Positions 13,421 to 24,075 of a stretch of 64,000 bases of DNA are shown piece after piece; position 1 is the stretch's first letter, and each line of letters starts with the position of its first letter. The position numbers and the translations under genes were made by a program. The notes under the pieces are model-generated. The model searched no databases, was not told the origin of the DNA, and was given only the letters and a program-made list of their open reading frames with translations. This stretch comes from Pseudomonas tructae (GTDB lineage: Bacteria > Pseudomonadota > Gammaproteobacteria > Pseudomonadales > Pseudomonadaceae): contig NZ_CP035952.1 in the NCBI RefSeq assembly GCF_004214895.1, positions 5,218,501-5,282,500 of the forward strand. Direction: 5' to 3'.

Positions 13421-13825
13421 TTACTTTTTCTTGCGTACGTACAGAACCAGATTGTGATCAACCAGCTCGAAGCCGTGCTCGGCAACGATTTCCTTCTGAC
13501 GCTTTTCAATTTCACTGTCGAAGAATTCGATGACTTCGCCGGAGTCGACGTTGACCATATGGTCGTGATGACCACCATCAGCCAATTCGAACACAGCGTG
13601 GCCGCCATCGAAGTTGTGGCGCACGACTAGACCTGCGGCTTCGAACTGGGTCAGAACACGGTAAACCGTGGCCAGACCGACGTCCTCGCCTGCTTCCATC
13701 AGCGCCTTGTAGACATCCTCAGCACTCATGTGACGCTGCTCGGTAGAGTCGAGCATCTGTAGAATTTTTACTCGAGGCAGTGTCACCTTGAGACCGGCTT
13801 TGCGCAGTTCGCTATTTTCAACCAT
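13421..13825 (-). CDS. fur: Ferric uptake regulator Fur
   Basis: Iron-sensing repressor. From ATG 13825 the product is 134 residues (MVENSELRK...), the usual Pseudomonas size; longer upstream frames run through the divergent promoter region and are rejected. The N-terminal winged helix includes LATVYRVLTQFE (about 51-62), and the HHDH metal-binding motif lies at about 87-90. The protein has no cysteine at all, so the CxxC structural zinc site of E. coli Fur is absent, as expected for this genus. It is divergent from bamE with promoters overlapping. Confidence 0.97.
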   Translation of the reverse strand: MVENSELRKAGLKVTLPRVKILQMLDSTEQRHMSAEDVYKALMEAGEDVGLATVYRVLTQFEAAGLVVRHNFDGGHAVFELADGGHHDHMVNVDSGEVIEFFDSEIEKRQKEIVAEHGFELVDHNLVLYVRKKK

Positions 13826-13922
13826 GGTCAGCTTTCTCGCCGATGCTGCTTCGCAGCTTCTCTGAATACGGGTATGATCGGGGTTTACGTTGTCCAGCCA
13901 AGATAGTGGAAGTCGCCCACCG

Positions 13923-14447
13923 ATGCAAAACACCAAGCTCTTGCTAACCAGCCTCACCCTTGTGGGACTGCTCGCACTCGCCGGTTGCTCGTTCCCCGGG
14001 GTTTACAAAATCGACATCCAGCAGGGCAATGTCGTCACGCAAGACATGATAGACCAATTGCGCCCGGGAATGACCCGCCGGCAAGTACGGTTTATCATGG
14101 GCAACCCGCTGATCCAGGACACCTTCCACACCAATCGCTGGGATTACCTGTACAGCCTGCAGCCTGGCGGCGGTGAGCGCCAACAGGAGCGCATGAGCAT
14201 CTTCTTCAACGAGAACGATCAGCTCAGCAGCCTGTCTGGTGATTTCATGCCAGGTGTCAGCCGCGACCAGGAAATCCTCGGTGGCAGCAGCGACACTACC
14301 GTCAGCCCTGCCGGCAGCAACGAACCCGCAACGCAGGAAAAACCTGCCAAGCCTGGCTCACTGGAAGACACCATTCAGAAAGACGTGGATACCATCGAGG
14401 TCACCCCGGTGCCGGTGCCAGAGCCACTGGATACTTCGCCGCAGTAA
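13923..14447 (+). CDS. bamE: Outer membrane assembly lipoprotein BamE (OmlA/SmpA)
   Basis: BamE is a lipoprotein of the BAM complex that inserts beta-barrel proteins in the outer membrane. ATG 13923 gives a signal peptide with lipobox LALAGC (Cys 22) and a 174-residue precursor. The SmpA/OmlA fold is seen in [22 protein letters not shown] and [14 protein letters not shown] low-complexity Pro/Thr-rich tail follows from about residue 120. The divergent fur-omlA pair is typical of Pseudomonas. A strong terminator follows. Confidence 0.95.
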   Translation: MQNTKLLLTSLTLVGLLALAGCSFPGVYKIDIQQGNVVTQDMIDQLRPGMTRRQVRFIMGNPLIQDTFHTNRWDYLYSLQPGGGERQQERMSIFFNENDQLSSLSGDFMPGVSRDQEILGGSSDTTVSPAGSNEPATQEKPAKPGSLEDTIQKDVDTIEVTPVPVPEPLDTSPQ

Positions 14448-14463
14448 GCCTGCAGCGCGCAAT

Positions 14464-14491
14464 AAAAAGCCCGGATCAGTCCGGGCTTTTT
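14464..14491. terminator. Bidirectional terminator between bamE and rnfH
   Basis: AAAAAGCCCGGA pairs perfectly with TCCGGGCTTTTT around a 4-base loop, giving a T-run on both strands. It can end both bamE and the convergent rnfH transcript. Confidence 0.93.
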
Positions 14492-14503
14492 ATTGTCTGC
14501 AAT

Positions 14504-14821
14504 TTAGCGCTTGGCTTTCTTGAAGACCCTGGCGACCTTGGCCGCGCGCTGCTTGCGCACCTCTTTGGGGTCTGCCAGCAATGGCCGGTAGATCTCGATG
14601 CGATCACCCGCCTCGACCTTGTGCGCTTCAGGGTTGGCAATCACCCGGCCAAAGACTCCGACCGAGCAACCCTGAACGTCGGCCTCAGGAACATGCGCGG
14701 CGATGGCCGACAGTTTCAGCGCCTCATTGATGGTCGTACCCGCCGGCACCTCAACACTGAGCAGCACCTGCCGCTGCGCCCCGGCATACACCACCTCGAT
14801 CGTGAGCAGCGCTTCAGACAT
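14504..14821 (-). CDS. rnfH: RnfH family protein (RatB-type ubiquitin fold)
   Basis: A 105-residue protein of the UPF0125/RnfH family with a beta-grasp fold; cellular role not established. MSEALLTIEVVYAG opens the fold, GDRIEIYRPLLADPKEVR is the family C-terminal signature, and a basic tail (KVARVFKKAKR) follows. The ATG at 14821 overlaps the last codons of ratA by 8 bp, so the two are translated together, matching the ratA-ratB pair of E. coli. Confidence 0.92.
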   Translation of the reverse strand: MSEALLTIEVVYAGAQRQVLLSVEVPAGTTINEALKLSAIAAHVPEADVQGCSVGVFGRVIANPEAHKVEAGDRIEIYRPLLADPKEVRKQRAAKVARVFKKAKR

Positions 14822-15248
14822 GGAGCTGCTTGGCACGCTGACAGAAGGCATCGACCAGGGTATTGGCGGCCTGATTGAACAGCGGTCCCAAGGTGGCGCG
14901 CACCAGTGGCCCGGCGTAATCGAAGGACAGGTCGAGGCTGATCTTGCAGGCTTTATCGCCCAGTGGCTTGAACACCCAGACGCCATGCAACTGGCTAAAG
15001 GGGCCCTCTTCCAGATTCATTTCGATGGACTGGCCCGGTACCAGCACATTGCTGGTAACAAACTGCTGGCTCATACCCCCCTTGGCCACCTCAAGGCGTG
15101 CACGCATGTGCGTATCGCTTTCTTCCATTACGGTGCTGGACGAACACCAGGGCAGGAACTCCGGGTAACGCGCCACATCATTGACCAGGTCGTACAGGGC
15201 CTGGGCGGGATAGGGCAGCAGGGCCGAACGTTGAATATGGGTAGTCAT
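14814..15248 (-). CDS. ratA: RatA/Coq10-type START-domain protein
   Basis: A 144-residue START/polyketide-cyclase-like protein. Relatives are annotated either as the RatA toxin that blocks 70S ribosome association or as Coq10-type quinone-binding proteins; the sequence does not decide. Family features are YPAQALYDLVNDVARYPEFLPWC (residues about 12-34) and FKPLGDKACKISLDLSFDY in the C-terminal half. The start is set at ATG 15248 (MTTHIQRSALLPY), the family start. It is divergent from smpB, the usual neighbour. Confidence 0.9.
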   Translation of the reverse strand: MTTHIQRSALLPYPAQALYDLVNDVARYPEFLPWCSSSTVMEESDTHMRARLEVAKGGMSQQFVTSNVLVPGQSIEMNLEEGPFSQLHGVWVFKPLGDKACKISLDLSFDYAGPLVRATLGPLFNQAANTLVDAFCQRAKQLHV

Positions 15249-15393
15249 CCAGAGGTCAATTCCAAAGCTGAGCGGCACACGCAACCAGAATGCCGAGGGG
15301 CGCCACAGGGCGCATCAAGAGCGGGCATTGTCCGGGATTCACAGCAATGGCTCAAGCGCACCGCTACCCCGTAGCCGACAGCGCGACGACTGC

Positions 15394-15399
15394 CTATAA
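15394..15399 (+). promoter_or_regulatory. Perfect -10 box (TATAAT) very close to the smpB start
   Basis: TATAAT ends 10 bases before the smpB ATG. Transcription from it would begin within a few bases of the start codon. No clear TTGACA-like -35 is present at 16-18 bases (the region reads GTAGCCGACA), so another upstream promoter may also exist. Confidence 0.55.
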
Positions 15400-15409
15400 T
15401 GCCGCCCCT

Positions 15410-15892
15410 ATGGCTAAACAAACGAAACATCCGACAGGGACCATCGCGCAGAATAAAAAGGCGCGTCACGATTACTTCATCGAGCACAAGTTCGAGGCCG
15501 GATTGGTCCTGTCCGGTTGGGAAGTAAAAAGTCTGCGTGCCGGCAAGGCGCACCTGACCGACAGTTACGTGGTGCTCAAGGATGGCGAGGCCTGGCTGAT
15601 GGGCAGCCATATCACGCCGCTGACAGCCGCCAGTACTCACGTCATCGCCGACCCGACACGTACCCGCAAACTGCTGCTCAACCGTCGTGAACTGGAGCGC
15701 CTGCACGCAGCCGTCCAGCAAAAGGGCTACACCTGCGTCGCCCTGTCGATCTATTGGAGCAAGCACTTGATCAAGTGCGAGATCGCACTGGGCAAGGGCA
15801 AGAAGGAATACGACAAGCGCGATACCCAGCGCGAGCGCGATTCGGACCGCGAATTGCAGCGCGCGGTGCGTAACAAGGGCAAGGAAGACTGA
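15410..15892 (+). CDS. smpB: SsrA-binding protein SmpB
   Basis: SmpB binds tmRNA and brings it to stalled ribosomes. The 160-residue product has the OB-fold core ([28 protein letters not shown] at residues 16-43), the LNRRELERL helix, and the basic tail [12 protein letters not shown] that enters the decoding centre. Start at ATG 15410; no Shine-Dalgarno precedes it and a TATAAT box ends 10 bases upstream, which suggests a nearly leaderless transcript. Its RNA partner ssrA is about 7 kb downstream in the same orientation. Confidence 0.97.
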   Translation: MAKQTKHPTGTIAQNKKARHDYFIEHKFEAGLVLSGWEVKSLRAGKAHLTDSYVVLKDGEAWLMGSHITPLTAASTHVIADPTRTRKLLLNRRELERLHAAVQQKGYTCVALSIYWSKHLIKCEIALGKGKKEYDKRDTQRERDSDRELQRAVRNKGKED

Positions 15893-15912
15893 TTTCAGTC
15901 TGACTTTGACTC

Positions 15913-15934
15913 ATCGCGGGGCAAGCCCCGCGAT
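15913..15934. repeat. REP palindrome between convergent smpB and lldR
   Basis: ATCGCGGGGCAAGCCCCGCGAT is a near-perfect 22-base palindrome with a CAAG-type centre, a single REP unit placed 20 bp after the smpB stop and 2 bp after the lldR stop. Confidence 0.9.
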
Positions 15935-15936
15935 TG

Positions 15937-16704
15937 CTAGCGCCCGCTACGCCGCTCCGCCCGCGCCACCCGCTGAACTTCCTGGCGCACTTCGTCGAGC
16001 ACTTCCTGCACATAGGTAATGTGCCGGCTGGACACCTCGCGAGCCTCCTCGGCACGCCCTTCGACAATCGCCAGATACAGCTCGCGGTGCTGACTGATAA
16101 GCATGTCGCGGGTTTCAGCGCGCTGCTTGTACATGCCGCCGATGTTGGTCACCACGTTGCGCTTGAGCAGGTCGAACAGGCCACGAATGGTGTGCAGCAG
16201 TACGGCGTTATGGCTGGCCTCGGCGATCGCCAGGTGGAAGCGCGCATCAGCCGCGCCCTCCTCGGCCCGATCCACTTCATCGGCGCGGGCATAGCAATCC
16301 TGCAAGGTATCGAAGGCGGCCTTGAGCCTTTGGCGGTCCGGCTCGGTCGCGCGGATCGCCGCATAATAGGCGCACGATGCCTCCAGGGTGTGCCGGAACT
16401 CCAGCAAGTCGCGCTGTGCTTCAGGGTTGCTCTCAAGCAACTGCAGCAACGGATCACTGAAGGTCGAGCCGAGTGATTCGGCCACGTAGTTGCCACCACC
16501 CTGACGACTGACCAACAAGCCTTTGGCCACCAGTTTCTGGATCGCTTCGCGCAACGACGGTCGTGACACGCCGAACTGCTCGGCCAGCGCCCGCTCGGCA
16601 GGCAGGCGCTGACCGGCCGTCAAGGTGCCTTCAAGAATCATCCCTTCCAGCCGCTCGACGATATCGTCGGACAAACGGCGTTGGCGGACCTGATCAAAAA
16701 CCAT
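15937..16704 (-). CDS. lldR: Lactate-responsive GntR/FadR-family regulator LldR
   Basis: From ATG 16704 a 255-residue regulator with an N-terminal winged helix (residues about 8-72; FGVSRPSLREAIQKLVAKGLL) and a C-terminal all-helical FCD effector domain with the metal-binding Asp/His pattern (EFRHTLEASCA; ARFHLAIAEASHN; HRELYLAI). LldR represses lldPD and is released by lactate. It is divergent from lldP, and a palindromic operator of the GntR/FadR type lies in the 253-bp spacer. Convergent with smpB. Confidence 0.93.
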   Translation of the reverse strand: MVFDQVRQRRLSDDIVERLEGMILEGTLTAGQRLPAERALAEQFGVSRPSLREAIQKLVAKGLLVSRQGGGNYVAESLGSTFSDPLLQLLESNPEAQRDLLEFRHTLEASCAYYAAIRATEPDRQRLKAAFDTLQDCYARADEVDRAEEGAADARFHLAIAEASHNAVLLHTIRGLFDLLKRNVVTNIGGMYKQRAETRDMLISQHRELYLAIVEGRAEEAREVSSRHITYVQEVLDEVRQEVQRVARAERRSGR

Positions 16705-16849
16705 CACATGCTCTCCACAATCCCGAGTGCGTTCGGGGCTGTCTATTCTGGCGCATCCGCGACCCGCCGACACCCATCAGTTGGCAAATTTCCCTGCCGC
16801 TCAGGCCCCCGCTTTCGAGCAAACCCGACGAAAGTTTTCCTGGGACAAA

Positions 16850-16879
16850 TTGACACAGCCGCAGCGAGGCTTTTAACCT
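16850..16879 (+). promoter_or_regulatory. Probable lldP promoter
   Basis: A consensus -35 TTGACA (16850-16855) and a weak -10 TAACCT (16874-16879) are separated by 18 bases. The LldR operator begins 17 bases downstream, so bound repressor would block early transcription. Confidence 0.6.
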
Positions 16880-16896
16880 AGCGCCTCGCCATTGTA

Positions 16897-16913
16897 AATT
16901 GGTCTTACCAATT
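16897..16913. promoter_or_regulatory. LldR operator
   Basis: AATTGGTCTTACCAATT is a perfect 7-bp inverted repeat around CTT, with the TGGT-N3-ACCA core typical of LldR/FadR-type operators. It lies 44 bp before the lldP ATG. Confidence 0.88.
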
Positions 16914-16957
16914 ATCCAATGCCGGTGCAGACCAACAACAATTAGGGGCCACCCCAT

Positions 16958-18625
16958 ATGCAAACCTGGCAACAGCTTTACAGTCCGCTTGGTAGTCTTG
17001 GCCTGTCCGCACTCGCGGCAGTCATCCCGATCGTATTCTTCTTCCTCGCGCTGGCGGTGTTCCGCCTCAAGGGTCATGTAGCGGGCAGCATCACGCTGGG
17101 TCTGTCGATCCTGGTGGCGATCTTTGCCTTCCAGATGCCCGCCGACATGGCCCTGGCCGCCGCCGGATACGGCTTTGCCTATGGCCTGTGGCCGATTGCC
17201 TGGATCATTGTCGCCGCCGTGTTCCTGTACAAGCTGACGGTCAAGAGCGGCCAGTTCGAAGTAATCCGCAGCTCGGTGCTGTCGATCACCGATGACCAGC
17301 GCCTGCAGGTGCTGTTGATCGGCTTCTGCTTCGGCGCCTTCCTCGAGGGTGCAGCAGGTTTCGGCGCACCGGTGGCGATCACTGCCGCCCTGCTGGTGGG
17401 CCTGGGCTTCAACCCGCTGTACGCAGCCGGCCTGTGCCTGATCGCCAACACCGCGCCAGTGGCCTTCGGCGCCCTGGGCATTCCGATCATCGTGGCCGGG
17501 CAGGTCACCGGGATCGATGCGTTCAAGATCGGTGCCATGACCGGTCGCCAACTGCCGCTGCTGTCGCTGTTCGTGCCGTTCTGGCTGGTGTTCATGATGG
17601 ACGGCCTGCGCGGCGTCAAGGAAACCTGGCCCGCCGCCCTGGTCGCCGGCCTGAGCTTCGCCGTGACCCAGTACTTCACCTCGAACTTCATCGGCCCGGA
17701 ACTGCCGGACATCACCTCGGCCCTGGCCAGCCTGATTTCCCTGACCCTGTTCCTCAAAGTCTGGCAGCCCAAGCGCTCGTTCGCCGGGGCCAAAGGCAGC
17801 GTCGGCGCCGCAGTTGTCAATGCCGGTGGCAGCCAGCCTTCACCTTACAGCCTGGGTGAAATTTTCAAAGCCTGGTCGCCGTTCCTGATCCTCACCGTGC
17901 TGGTCACCATTTGGACTCTCAAGCCGTTCAAGGCCGCCTTCGCCGCTGGCGGCTCGATGTACAGCTGGGTGTTCAACTTCGCCATCCCGCATCTGGATCA
18001 ACTGGTGATCAAGAGCGCGCCGATCGTTGCCACCCCGACGGCAATCCCGGCGGTGTTCAAGCTCGACCCGATTTCGGCCACCGGCACCGCGATCTTCTTC
18101 TCCGCGCTGATCTCCATGCTGGTGCTGAAGATCAACTTCAAAACTGGTCTGACCACTTTGAAAGAGACCTTTTACGAGCTGCGCTGGCCGATTCTGTCGA
18201 TCGGCATGGTCCTGGCCTTCGCCTTCGTCACCAACTATTCGGGCATGTCCTCGACCATGGCCCTTGTCCTGGCCGGTACCGGCGCGGCGTTCCCGTTCTT
18301 CTCGCCGTTCCTTGGCTGGCTGGGCGTGTTCCTGACCGGTTCCGACACCTCGTCCAACGCCCTGTTCAGTTCGCTGCAGGCCACCACCGCACACCAGATT
18401 GGGGTCAACGACACCTTACTGGTGGCCGCCAACACCAGCGGCGGCGTGACCGGCAAGATGATCTCGCCGCAATCGATCGCCGTGGCCTGCGCCGCCACCG
18501 GCCTGGTCGGCAAGGAGTCGGACCTGTTCCGCTTCACCCTCAAGCACAGCTTGTTCTTCGCCACCATTGTTGGCCTGATCACCCTGATCCAGGCCTATTG
18601 GCTGACCGGCATGCTGGTTCACTAA
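16958..18625 (+). CDS. lldP: L-lactate permease
   Basis: Inner membrane lactate/proton symporter (also takes D-lactate and glycolate in relatives). The 555-residue protein is hydrophobic throughout, with about 13-14 membrane segments; family motifs include [17 protein letters not shown] (about 127-143) and [16 protein letters not shown] (about 459-474). ATG 16958 follows the operator region. It is the first gene of lldP-lldD-dld; a GC-rich hairpin separates it from lldD. Confidence 0.96.
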   Translation: MQTWQQLYSPLGSLGLSALAAVIPIVFFFLALAVFRLKGHVAGSITLGLSILVAIFAFQMPADMALAAAGYGFAYGLWPIAWIIVAAVFLYKLTVKSGQFEVIRSSVLSITDDQRLQVLLIGFCFGAFLEGAAGFGAPVAITAALLVGLGFNPLYAAGLCLIANTAPVAFGALGIPIIVAGQVTGIDAFKIGAMTGRQLPLLSLFVPFWLVFMMDGLRGVKETWPAALVAGLSFAVTQYFTSNFIGPELPDITSALASLISLTLFLKVWQPKRSFAGAKGSVGAAVVNAGGSQPSPYSLGEIFKAWSPFLILTVLVTIWTLKPFKAAFAAGGSMYSWVFNFAIPHLDQLVIKSAPIVATPTAIPAVFKLDPISATGTAIFFSALISMLVLKINFKTGLTTLKETFYELRWPILSIGMVLAFAFVTNYSGMSSTMALVLAGTGAAFPFFSPFLGWLGVFLTGSDTSSNALFSSLQATTAHQIGVNDTLLVAANTSGGVTGKMISPQSIAVACAATGLVGKESDLFRFTLKHSLFFATIVGLITLIQAYWLTGMLVH

Positions 18626-18636
18626 AGTGTCAGGGG

Positions 18637-18660
18637 CCGGGCGCGTTGTGGCGCGCCCGG
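18637..18660. promoter_or_regulatory. GC-rich hairpin in the lldP-lldD spacer
   Basis: CCGGGCGCG and CGCGCCCGG form a perfect 9-bp stem around a 6-base loop, just after the lldP stop, without a T-run. It may act as a processing or 3'-stabilising hairpin that sets different lldP and lldD levels. Confidence 0.5.
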
Positions 18661-18693
18661 CAGCCGCCCCTTTAACCAACGCTGCGAGACCTC

Positions 18694-19839
18694 ATGATCA
18701 TCTCTGCCTCTACCGATTACCGCGCAGCCGCTCAACGCAAGCTGCCACCGTTCCTGTTCCACTACGCCGACGGCGGTGCCTACGCCGAGCACACGCTGCG
18801 CCATAACGTTCAGGACCTGGCCAGTATCGCCCTGCGCCAGCGGGTCCTGAAGAACATGTCGCAGTTGAGCCTGGAAACCCAGCTGTTCAACGAAACCCTG
18901 AGCATGCCGGTGGCCCTGGCGCCCGTCGGCCTGACCGGCATGTATGCCCGCCGCGGTGAAGTCCAGGCGGCTCGCGCAGCAGCGGCCAAAGGCATTCCAT
19001 TCACGATGTCGACGGTATCGGTGTGCCCGATCGAAGAAGTGGCACCGGCCATCGACCGGCCGATGTGGTTCCAGCTCTACGTGCTCAAGGACCGCGGCTT
19101 CATGCGTAATGCCCTGGAGCGCGCCAAGGCCGCAGGCGTCACCACCCTGGTGTTCACCGTGGACATGCCGGTACCCGGTGCCCGCTACCGCGATGCCCAC
19201 TCCGGCATGAGCGGCCCTAATGCACCGCTGCGCCGCGTCTGGCAGGCCATGACCCACCCGCAGTGGGCCCTGGATGTCGGCCTGCTGGGCAAACCGCACG
19301 ATCTGGGCAACATCTCCAAGTACCGCGGCAGCCCCACTGGCCTGGCCGACTACATCGGCTGGCTCGGCGCCAACTTCGACCCGTCCATTTCCTGGAAGGA
19401 TCTGGAGTGGATCCGCGACTTCTGGGACGGCCCGATGGTCATCAAGGGCATTCTCGACCCTGAAGATGCCAGGGATGCGGTGAAATTCGGCGCCGACGGT
19501 ATCGTCGTTTCCAACCACGGCGGTCGTCAGCTGGACGGTGTGCTGTCCAGTGCCCGCGCGCTTCCGGCCATTGCTGACGCAGTTAAGGGCGACCTGAAGA
19601 TCCTCGCCGACTCCGGCATTCGTAGCGGCCTGGATGTGGTGCGCATGATCGCCCTGGGCGCCGACACCGTACTGATCGGCCGCGCGTTCCTGTACGCCTT
19701 GGCCTGCGCCGGTGAAGCCGGGGTGAAAAACCTGCTGGACCTGTTCGAAAAAGAAATGCGCGTGGCCATGGTGCTCACGGGCGCCAAATCGATCAGCGAA
19801 ATCAGCCGCGACTCGCTGGTCCGCGAACTGGGTGCCTGA
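18694..19839 (+). CDS. lldD: L-lactate dehydrogenase (quinone/cytochrome-linked, FMN)
   Basis: Oxidises L-lactate to pyruvate at the inner membrane, passing electrons to quinone. The 381-residue product has the FMN-dependent alpha-hydroxyacid dehydrogenase TIM barrel: substrate Tyr in [11 protein letters not shown] near residue 24, catalytic His in [11 protein letters not shown] (about 271-281), and the phosphate-binding [13 protein letters not shown] (about 303-315) and [11 protein letters not shown] segments. Second gene of the lactate operon, 68 bp after lldP and 83 bp before dld. Confidence 0.97.
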   Translation: MIISASTDYRAAAQRKLPPFLFHYADGGAYAEHTLRHNVQDLASIALRQRVLKNMSQLSLETQLFNETLSMPVALAPVGLTGMYARRGEVQAARAAAAKGIPFTMSTVSVCPIEEVAPAIDRPMWFQLYVLKDRGFMRNALERAKAAGVTTLVFTVDMPVPGARYRDAHSGMSGPNAPLRRVWQAMTHPQWALDVGLLGKPHDLGNISKYRGSPTGLADYIGWLGANFDPSISWKDLEWIRDFWDGPMVIKGILDPEDARDAVKFGADGIVVSNHGGRQLDGVLSSARALPAIADAVKGDLKILADSGIRSGLDVVRMIALGADTVLIGRAFLYALACAGEAGVKNLLDLFEKEMRVAMVLTGAKSISEISRDSLVRELGA

Positions 19840-19922
19840 TTGCCGCACCTTCGAATCACATCACAGCCTGATTGACCGGGGCACGCGGCGCATCAGACGC
19901 CACTGCCCCGCGAGGAGATTGC

Positions 19923-22733
<2,811 letters not shown>

Positions 22734-22807
22734 ACCCCAGGCAAGCAGTGCAGTCCATCCCTTTAGGCCCCCTGTTTCCTGAGGCCTTCCCAGCCAAGGA
22801 GATTCAC

Positions 22808-23077
22808 ATGAAGCGTACTGCGATTTGCGGACTGTTCATTGCCGCCGCACTGCTTGCCTCACCTGTATTCGCAGACGAGGACCTCTGCGCCAGCAACCTG
22901 CAAAAAATTGACGATACCGTGGCAACCCAAGGCGCTACCTCCGAAAGCCTCGACGATGCAGTGAAAAAGAACGTCGATGACGCCAAGGCGGCTCAAGCTA
23001 CGGGCAACACCAAAGATTGCATTGCCATCACCAGCAAAGTCATCGAGCGCCTGGAGAAAACCGAGAAAGGCCAGTAA
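22808..23077 (+). CDS. Small secreted hypothetical protein
   Basis: An 89-residue protein with a clear Sec signal peptide (MKRTAICGLFIAAALLASPVFA) and a 67-residue acidic, helical mature part containing two cysteines (DLCASNL and KDCIAIT), likely one disulfide in the periplasm. AAGGAG lies 6 bases before the ATG, and longer in-frame starts are not needed. It is downstream of dld in the same direction, 74 bp away, and precedes ssrA. I do not recognise the family. Confidence 0.85.
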   Translation: MKRTAICGLFIAAALLASPVFADEDLCASNLQKIDDTVATQGATSESLDDAVKKNVDDAKAAQATGNTKDCIAITSKVIERLEKTEKGQ

Positions 23078-23128
23078 CTCTTCGAGCGGGCGACCAGACC
23101 AGCAGTCGACGTCGCCCGACCGATGGCG

Positions 23129-23159
23129 TATACTCACCCCCAAGCGTTGAAAAACGCTT
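23129..23159 (+). promoter_or_regulatory. Probable ssrA -10 box and precursor leader hairpin
   Basis: TATACT at 23129-23134 is a good -10 and would start transcription near 23141. The next bases form AAGCGTT-GAAA-AACGCTT (23142-23159), a 7-bp stem capped by a GAAA tetraloop. This leader of about 38 bases would be removed by RNase P at 23180. No strong -35 is visible. Confidence 0.55.
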
Positions 23160-23179
23160 ACAGCTAGAGCGCAACACAT

Positions 23180-23571
23180 GGGGCCGATTAGGATTCGACG
23201 CCGGTAGTGAAACTCTAGGTGCATGCCGAGTTGGTAACAGAACTCGTAAATCCACTGTTGCAACTTTCTATAGTTGCCAATGACGAAAACTACGAGGGTT
23301 ACGCTCTCGCTGCGTAAGCAGCTGAGCCCGCTCTCCTGGTAGCTTCGGCTCCAGCAATCACTAGGGGATGCCTGTAAACCCGAAGTGATTGTCATACAGA
23401 ACAGGATCGCCGTGCAGTACGTTGTGGACGAAGCGGCTAAAACTTACACAACTCGTCCAAAGCACCCTGCCCGTCGGGCGGCTGCGGATTAACTCAATAG
23501 ACACGGCTAAGCATGTAGTACCGACAGCGGATCACTGGCGGACGGGGGTTCAAATCCCCCCGGTTCCACCA
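23180..23571 (+). ncRNA. ssrA: Transfer-messenger RNA (tmRNA, 10Sa RNA)
   Basis: The 392-base RNA begins GGGGCCGATTAGGATTCGAC and ends GGTTCCACCA; the two ends pair as an alanine-type acceptor stem, and the T loop GGGGGTTCAAATCCCCC is intact. The resume codon is GCC at 23276 and the tag ORF 23276-23317 encodes ANDENYEGYALAA followed by TAA. With SmpB it rescues stalled ribosomes and tags the unfinished protein for ClpXP. The 3' end is a favourite integration target, but nothing is integrated here. Confidence 0.98.
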
Positions 23572-23584
23572 AATACGCAAAACG

Positions 23585-23620
23585 AAAAAGGCATCTGGCG
23601 CTTGCGCCGATGCCTTTTTT
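23585..23620 (+). terminator. Intrinsic terminator of ssrA
   Basis: AAAAAGGCATC and GATGCCTTTTTT flank an inner GGCG/CGCC stem with a small loop, and the 3' arm runs into six T residues. It lies 14 bases after the tmRNA CCA end. Confidence 0.93.
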
Positions 23621-23657
23621 GTTGCCTTCTCGAAAGCATTGTTCAAGGACGAAACCT

Positions 23658-24068
23658 ATGCGCCCCCTGATTACCCTGGCCCTGCTCATGGTGTGTGGCG
23701 TGCTGCAGGCCGCGCCACAATGCGAGGATTTTCTCGGCGCATTGGGCACGTACCCCAAGAGCATCGAATACCTGGACTGCCACCAGGAACCCGAACTGCA
23801 GACGGCCCCCTTGATCGCGACCTACAGGATCAAAGGCGCCGAGGCGGTGGCGGCCGAAACCTACCTGCAGCACACCTATGGCATGCGCCACCTGCAGTTG
23901 TTTTGCTGCATGTGGGACTCGCTGCGCCACTTCCACCGCGAGCAACAAAGTGGCATCGGCTACGAAATCCTCATGGTTTCCGAAGAGACGCCAATCAACC
24001 AACGCTCACAGTGGGCACAGATCGAGTTCTTCTACATCACCGTCAGCGTCAATACTCTCGAGCCCTGA
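23658..24068 (+). CDS. Secreted DUF4952-like hypothetical protein
   Basis: A 136-residue protein with a signal peptide (MRPLITLALLMVCGVLQA) and a compact mature domain. The pattern of cysteines and aromatic residues (QCEDFLGALG, YLDCHQEP, IATYRIKGAEA, FCCMWDSL) resembles the DUF4952 family known from Pseudomonas and Acinetobacter; function unknown, presumably periplasmic. The start at ATG 23658 has an AAGGA 8-12 bases upstream. It ends 7 bp from the convergent ydiJ-like gene. Confidence 0.75.
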   Translation: MRPLITLALLMVCGVLQAAPQCEDFLGALGTYPKSIEYLDCHQEPELQTAPLIATYRIKGAEAVAAETYLQHTYGMRHLQLFCCMWDSLRHFHREQQSGIGYEILMVSEETPINQRSQWAQIEFFYITVSVNTLEP

Positions 24069-24075
24069 GCGAGCG

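Noticed and set aside
14504..15248. A true RatAB toxin-antitoxin module
   Set aside because: The names persist in databases, but RnfH and the Coq10-like START protein are conserved core genes; sequence gives no evidence of toxin-antitoxin function.
23541..23571. Possible stand-alone tRNA ending CCA
   Set aside because: The T arm and acceptor belong to tmRNA; the 5' acceptor strand is at 23180.
23572..23657. Possible prophage or island attachment at the ssrA 3' end
   Set aside because: Only a terminator and then a normal gene follow; there is no integrase and no repeated att core.
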